Origin: a bacterium
GTDB lineage: Bacteria; SZUA-79; Acidulodesulfobacterales; Acidulodesulfobacteraceae
Length of the DNA: 8,685 bases
Reading direction: 5' to 3'
Assembly (NCBI GenBank): GCA_021828445.1
Contig: JAJZJD010000043.1
Coordinates: forward strand, 1-8,685
Made by a program: the position numbers and the translations under genes. Shown piece by piece: positions 5,081-8,685 of this stretch (the first letter of the stretch is position 1; the number at the start of each line of letters is the position of its first letter). The notes under the pieces are model-generated. The model made no database searches. It was not told where the DNA came from and saw nothing but the letters and a program-made list of their open reading frames with translations.

Positions 5081-6513
5081 GACGCTTTCGAAAACGGAGC
5101 TTTTTCTACGGACTGGATATTTTTAATAATATCGGGCTTGTCTTTTTCGAGTTCGGAAACTAAATCCGTAAAAACGCTCGATAAAAAAGGCGTGTAAAAA
5201 GCCGTTTGCTCCGTCTTGCCGGATACGGGTTCTTTATATCTTACGATAAACTTATTTCCGAAATATTTCTTTCCGCAAAGGTTCTCCGGTATCATATTTC
5301 TTTCCCTTAAGATATTTACGACGGCGTTTAAAAGCGTATGTCCTAATTTTTTCCTCGTCAAAGGGTCAGTTTCAAATTTAACCGCTTGAGAATAGTTATC
5401 TCCTGCCTCAAGACCCATTTCTACGGCGGTATCGGTTAAAAATCCGGTCATAAAGTAAACGTAGCCGTTAGGCATAGAAAAAGCGTTAAATCTGTTTCCT
5501 TCTTCCACTTTATTGATAGCCGGCGTTATCCTTGATATAAAATCGTCGGAAGAAAACCACGACAAATCTATATAATCCGGTTTAACGTAAACAGGCTTTT
5601 TATCCTGATTAACGTCATAAACGCTTTGAGTTTCTTGGGCTGGTTTTTCTTGTGCCGGCTCTTCCCGTTTTGCAACTTCTTTTACCTCTTGAGCGTTAAT
5701 ATTTTTTTTGCTTTCCAAATATTTTTTATCCTCAATCTCCTGAACCTCTTTTTTTCTTGCCGCCTGATCCGCTTGTATTAAAGTTTTTCCGAGTTCGGCT
5801 TTGGGAGCTTTATGATGCATTATAACGGCGTCCAATATCTCGTTTTGTTGAGCTTCGTCAAGGTTTTTAAAGGATAAAAGTTCGTTTCTGATAATCCGCG
5901 CCGACAACTCGGGATGGTCGCCGGTCGAATAAAAATCTCCCTGAAAATCTGGTATTTTGCCTAAATCGTGGGATAAAGATGCGGCTATAGCGTCCGGTAT
6001 AGCTAAAGGAGACGTGTATAGCTTAATCATTTCTTCCGCTACGTCTAAAGAATGGTCTATTAAAGAAACTTGCGACAATAAAGCGAATTCCCTTTTGGAG
6101 TTGTCTAACTTGGAAACCTTGACTACCGACGGACAGTCGCCTTTTTCGTCGATAAACTTGACGAGTTCCACGACGAACAGCATTAAATTTTCGGTAAAGC
6201 TTCCGTTGCCTTTAATATATTTATTATAAAAATCCTCAAGTCTTTTATGTTTAAGTGTTAAATCTATTACGTCCGGTTTTAAGACGGGCTGTTTGTAAAG
6301 AGGAACAAGCTCGTCTATTTTTAAACTGTATTTTTTATTTGAACGCTTTTCCCATAACATAGATAATTCCGCAAGGGTTATTTTAACCGTCTCTTTGTCT
6401 TTTTCGCTATGTTTCGGCGTTTTAAGCGTGGGAACTGCTTTTTTCTTTTTATAAAGCATGTTAATCACATACAAAGCCGCTATCCAGAAAATAATTATAA
6501 GTATATATATCAT
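5077..6513 (-). CDS. HD-domain protein resembling TraI_2 (MOBH-type) relaxases, membrane-anchored
   Basis: The 478-residue protein starts with a membrane helix (residues 2-20) followed by Lys-rich sequence, so the bulk faces the cytoplasm. Residues ~150-260 form an HD fold: 'LIDHSLDVAEEM' (His154), 'AASLSHDLGKIPDF' (His182, Asp183), 'GDHPELSARI' (His200), 'VIMHHKAPK' (His233, His234) and 'LIQADQAARKKEV' (Asp249). Known TraI_2-family (MOBH) relaxases of SXT and R27-type elements share this kind of metal site. A charged linker rich in Glu, Lys and Gln (250-305) leads to a C-terminal domain (~310-460), 'YIDLSWFSSDDFISRI' onwards, which could match the TraI_2 C-terminal winged-helix. The start overlaps the coupling-ATPase stop (ATGA), with GGAGG just upstream, so the two are made together. 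I infer a relaxase or relaxosome role. It could instead be an HD phosphohydrolase of unknown function, since MOBH proteins usually have no N-terminal anchor and are longer. Confidence 0.65.
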   Translation of the reverse strand: MIYILIIIFWIAALYVINMLYKKKKAVPTLKTPKHSEKDKETVKITLAELSMLWEKRSNKKYSLKIDELVPLYKQPVLKPDVIDLTLKHKRLEDFYNKYIKGNGSFTENLMLFVVELVKFIDEKGDCPSVVKVSKLDNSKREFALLSQVSLIDHSLDVAEEMIKLYTSPLAIPDAIAASLSHDLGKIPDFQGDFYSTGDHPELSARIIRNELLSFKNLDEAQQNEILDAVIMHHKAPKAELGKTLIQADQAARKKEVQEIEDKKYLESKKNINAQEVKEVAKREEPAQEKPAQETQSVYDVNQDKKPVYVKPDYIDLSWFSSDDFISRITPAINKVEEGNRFNAFSMPNGYVYFMTGFLTDTAVEMGLEAGDNYSQAVKFETDPLTRKKLGHTLLNAVVNILRERNMIPENLCGKKYFGNKFIVRYKEPVSGKTEQTAFYTPFLSSVFTDLVSELEKDKPDIIKNIQSVEKAPFSKAS

Positions 6514-8345
6514 GCCGCCTCCTCTTTTTCTTTATTATCCGTAAAATGAACGCTCGGAAATTCCACGTTTACGAATAATTCCGACGTGTCTTTTGTCTTG
6601 CCTTTAAATGTTCCGTGATACGACGTAAAATAAAACTGCCTCGGCTGAAGCCTTAAAATATCTTCTTCTCTTACCAAAGGCAGTTCCTCTTCTCTCGTAG
6701 AAATACCTCCGCCGACAGACAGTATCGGAGAAAACTTTCTTACCGTTCCGAACTGTCCTGATATATAATGAGCCGTGTCGTAGTCCGGCACTCTCATAAA
6801 AAATTTTGAGTTGGTATTATCGAGTATGGTTTTGGTATAATCCTGACCGATAGCCGCATACATCTGGTTAACGGATTGGCAAAAACCGTGAATCCATACG
6901 CCCGCTCCGCCCGCCTTGGCGAACAGATCGTCTATGCCCGGATATAAAGTGCTCTGCGCTTCGTCGATATAAATGCAAAGCGGCGGATTTAATACCCTTC
7001 CGGACGAAAATACCCTTCCGATAAAACTCTGTATCATGGATATTAAGACCTTGCCGAGAGTGGACGCTGCCTTTCTTGTTAAAAGCGAGCCCAAATGCGC
7101 TATTAAAATAACCGGCTTGCCTTCCTGAAGCCTTTTGATAAACCTGTTTTCGTCAGCCTGTCCTATTATTTTTCCTATATTGCCGGAAGTAAGTTCGGTT
7201 AAGGCGACCCTTAAAGACGAAGACACTTTTGAATAATAGTCCTGCGGAGAGTCCAAAATCTTTTGCAAATCCATAGAATACTGATAAGCGTATTCTATGT
7301 TTCTTTGGGTTAGCTTATCGAGTTCCTGAGCTTTTAACTTTTCGAGTTCTTCTCTCGATATGTAATTTTTAATCTTTAAAAGATTAAAATCGGGTTCTTT
7401 TCCTTGAGAGTGTGCGATTAACTCCAAAGACTGAACTAAAACGAGAGAAATTTCGTAAGCGACGTTAAAAAAATATGGCTCTTTGCCCGTTTCTACGCCA
7501 GATACTATATGCCCTACTATTTCTTCAGGCATATAATAAGACGAAAGCGGATTAATAACGGCGGAATATTCAGGAAAAATGGGAGTAATAAAAGATATAT
7601 CGTCGAGCCGTTTAGCCATTGCCGACACCTGAATTATTTTATTGAATAGTTCTATATCGCCTTTAGGGTCTATTACGACTACGGAATATCCTTTTTTAAT
7701 GTCCTGCTCTATCATGTTTTCCATTACTCTCGTATTATGCGTTACGATGTAATTATCCGTAATATATAAATGATTTTCTGAATCGAGCAATATGCACTGA
7801 GCTTCGGCGTTGCGGTTAAATTCTATTGATTTAACGGCGACAAGTTTTATTTTTTCGCATTTCTTTGACGGATTATACACCTGAATAAAAACTTTTTTGT
7901 TCTGCATTATGCGTCTTAACATAGCGGTAGTAACTATCGTCTTTTTCTTTTTCTTTGAATAGCCTATATGAATTTCCCATAAATGTTCGTTGCTTGCCTC
8001 CGCCGTCCGTCCGTCATAAAGAGTAATTTTATAAAGCGGCAATACTCCTTGCGGAAATACGTCTATTACCGTTGCAGTTTTATTATCGGGAGTAGATACC
8101 GTATATCCCTTTTTTATATCTCCCATTCTTTTCCAACCGTCAGGCGTATGCACTAAAGAATCCAAACTTTGCGCCTTTCCTACCCTATTCGTGCCGAAAC
8201 ACCAAAACTGCCCCTTTCTTGCCGAGTCAGGCAGCACGATATTCGTCAGTTTTTTTTCTTTAGCCTGCAAATCGACGCCTATGCCTATTACAGTTTCCGG
8301 ATTATTATTAGTTTCCTTTTTCTTTTGAAATAATTTTTGAAACAT
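6510..8345 (-). CDS. traD: TraD/VirD4-type conjugative coupling ATPase, interrupted by an in-frame intein
   Basis: Type IV coupling proteins are hexameric ATPases that bring relaxase-bound DNA to the secretion channel and pump it. The 611-residue precursor becomes 464 residues after removal of a 147-residue intein. Walker A is split: 'FGTNRVGK' (50-57) is joined by splicing to Thr205 ('TRVMENMIEQDI'). 'VVVIDPKGDIELF' (222-234) follows, as in SXT/TOL-type TraD. Walker B is 'LCIYIDEAQS' (456-465, Asp461, Glu462). 'AGGAGVWIHGFCQS' (478-491) is the sensor-like motif seen in TraD proteins. The C-terminal 'LPLVREEDILRLQPRQFYF' is also TraD-like. The start ATG at 8345 has AAGGAG (8355-8360) 9 bases upstream. 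The N-terminus lacks the two membrane helices most VirD4/TraD proteins use to dock to the inner membrane; only ~47 polar residues precede Walker A. It overlaps the upstream gene by 38 bases and the downstream TraI_2-like gene by 4. Confidence 0.92.
   Translation of the reverse strand: MFQKLFQKKKETNNNPETVIGIGVDLQAKEKKLTNIVLPDSARKGQFWCFGTNRVGKAQSLDSLVHTPDGWKRMGDIKKGYTVSTPDNKTATVIDVFPQGVLPLYKITLYDGRTAEASNEHLWEIHIGYSKKKKKTIVTTAMLRRIMQNKKVFIQVYNPSKKCEKIKLVAVKSIEFNRNAEAQCILLDSENHLYITDNYIVTHNTRVMENMIEQDIKKGYSVVVIDPKGDIELFNKIIQVSAMAKRLDDISFITPIFPEYSAVINPLSSYYMPEEIVGHIVSGVETGKEPYFFNVAYEISLVLVQSLELIAHSQGKEPDFNLLKIKNYISREELEKLKAQELDKLTQRNIEYAYQYSMDLQKILDSPQDYYSKVSSSLRVALTELTSGNIGKIIGQADENRFIKRLQEGKPVILIAHLGSLLTRKAASTLGKVLISMIQSFIGRVFSSGRVLNPPLCIYIDEAQSTLYPGIDDLFAKAGGAGVWIHGFCQSVNQMYAAIGQDYTKTILDNTNSKFFMRVPDYDTAHYISGQFGTVRKFSPILSVGGGISTREEELPLVREEDILRLQPRQFYFTSYHGTFKGKTKDTSELFVNVEFPSVHFTDNKEKEEAA
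7734..8174 (-). other. Class 3 mini-intein inserted in the Walker A motif (GK / T)
   Basis: The 147-residue insert (Ala58 to Asn204 of the precursor) has all splicing blocks. It begins with Ala, not Cys or Ser, in 'AQSLDSLVHTPDGWKRMGDI' (block A). Block B is 'DGRTAEASNEHLWEIH', with His121 (B10) and Trp123 (B12). Block F is 'AQCILLDSENHLYITD', with Cys184 (F4). Block G is 'NYIVTHN', followed by Thr205 as the +1 residue. Trp B12, Cys F4 and Thr G5 (Thr202) form the WCT signature of class 3 inteins. In these the F-block Cys, not residue 1, attacks the N-terminal junction and forms a branched intermediate. There is no LAGLIDADG or HNH endonuclease, only a short Lys-rich linker (131-135). Class 3 inteins are known mainly from phage-related helicases and terminases. 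The flanks 'GTNRVGK' and 'T' make a perfect Walker A after splicing. Confidence 0.95.
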
Positions 8346-8685
8346 AAATTTTTTCTCCTTTTAAAAGTTCTCGTGCGTAATCTATGGTTTTTTGCGGAAT
8401 GTTTAACTCAGTCTTGAGTTTGGTTATAACTCCGGGCAAACGCATAAGAGTTTTAACGCCGCCGATTTTAAGTTCGTTTTCTATAATGCGGGCTGTAAGA
8501 TTAATGCTTGTTCTCGACAATACGAACCTCATATTGCCGTTTGAAATTCTTTCTATGTTATTAATAATAAAAGCGAGATAGTCTCCGCCTTTATAAGCGT
8601 TTCTTTCGGAAATAGGCTGAAATTTTATAGGATATAAGGTTTCCGTTCCCGCAGGAATGTTAAAAAGATAGTCTCTGTCTATTTC
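8308..8685 (-). CDS. Hypothetical protein upstream of the coupling ATPase (start outside window)
   Basis: The frame is open from the window edge (codon 8685-8683) to the TAA at 8310-8308, giving the last 125 residues. An internal ATG at 8532 exists, but the open frame continues through residues with no bias change ('DYLFNIPAGTETLYPIKF', 'AYKGGDYLAFIINNIERI'), so the gene starts further upstream. I do not recognise it. The visible part is mixed, with a beta-rich first half. The second half is helical and basic ('GVKTLMRLPGVITKLKTEL', 'QKTIDYARELLKGEKIYVSK') with no membrane segment. It ends 38 bases inside the coupling-ATPase gene, so the two are translationally coupled. It may be a transfer or DNA-processing accessory protein (inference from position only). 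Confidence 0.75.
   Translation of the reverse strand, partial: EIDRDYLFNIPAGTETLYPIKFQPISERNAYKGGDYLAFIINNIERISNGNMRFVLSRTSINLTARIIENELKIGGVKTLMRLPGVITKLKTELNIPQKTIDYARELLKGEKIYVSKIISKEKGN
8355..8360 (-). promoter_or_regulatory. Ribosome binding site of the coupling ATPase gene
   Basis: AAGGAG reads on the minus strand 9 bases before the ATG at 8345. It lies inside the upstream gene's coding sequence and fixes the start at MFQKLFQKKK. Confidence 0.8.

Noticed and set aside
5957..6229. Plus-strand open frame opposite the HD/TraI_2-like gene
   Set aside because: Antisense to a well-supported coding region with conserved HD residues; no start signal.
8384..8581. Plus-strand open frame near the right edge
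   Set aside because: Antisense to the partial upstream gene, which is open across the whole edge region and coupled to traD.

Overview
The window is AT-rich bacterial DNA carrying part of a conjugative or integrative mobile element. The signs of this are a VirD4/TraD-type coupling ATPase, an HD-domain protein resembling MOBH (TraI_2) relaxases, a VirB1-like lytic transglycosylase, a RusA-type resolvase and a type IA topoisomerase, all on the minus strand with very short gaps or overlaps. Shine-Dalgarno sites (GGAGG, AAGGAG) and a TTGACA/TATAAT promoter show a bacterial host. The TraD/TraI_2 pairing is typical of SXT/R391-like and related proteobacterial elements. The exact host cannot be assigned from the sequence.

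Layout, left to right. (1) 1-839 is the right part of an IS200/IS605-family element: the C-terminal two thirds of a TnpB nuclease on the plus strand, then structured DNA that probably encodes the 3' part of its omegaRNA, ending at a TCAA cleavage-site candidate. (2) 840-1402 holds a promoter and a very AT-rich orphan gene for a 140-residue protein of unknown function with a C-terminal membrane helix, convergent to the rest. (3) 5080 down to 1431 is a compact minus-strand cluster: promoter, lytic transglycosylase, rusA-like gene, a CAT-anticodon tRNA, a YdjM/DUF1286-like membrane protein, then topA. (4) 8685 down to 5077 is a second minus-strand cluster: a partial unknown gene, the coupling ATPase and the HD/TraI_2-like protein, joined by a 38-base and then a 4-base overlap.

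The most striking feature is a 147-residue mini-intein inside the Walker A motif of the coupling ATPase (GTNRVGK / T). It has the hallmarks of a class 3 intein: Ala at position 1, Trp after the block B His, Cys in block F, and Thr-His-Asn at the end followed by Thr. It has no endonuclease domain. The ATPase cannot work until the intein is removed, so splicing gates DNA transfer.

The second is the tRNA inside the operon. The rusA-like stop codon lies within the tRNA 5' end, and the next gene starts 8 bases after the encoded CCA with no Shine-Dalgarno site. Normal tRNA processing would therefore trim the upstream mRNA at its stop codon and leave the downstream mRNA nearly leaderless. The tRNA also has U at position 56 and C at position 73, both unusual.

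Working model (inference): the HD/TraI_2 protein and the coupling ATPase prepare and deliver element DNA, the transglycosylase opens the wall for the secretion channel, and the RusA-like and TopA proteins resolve and relax the element's DNA.
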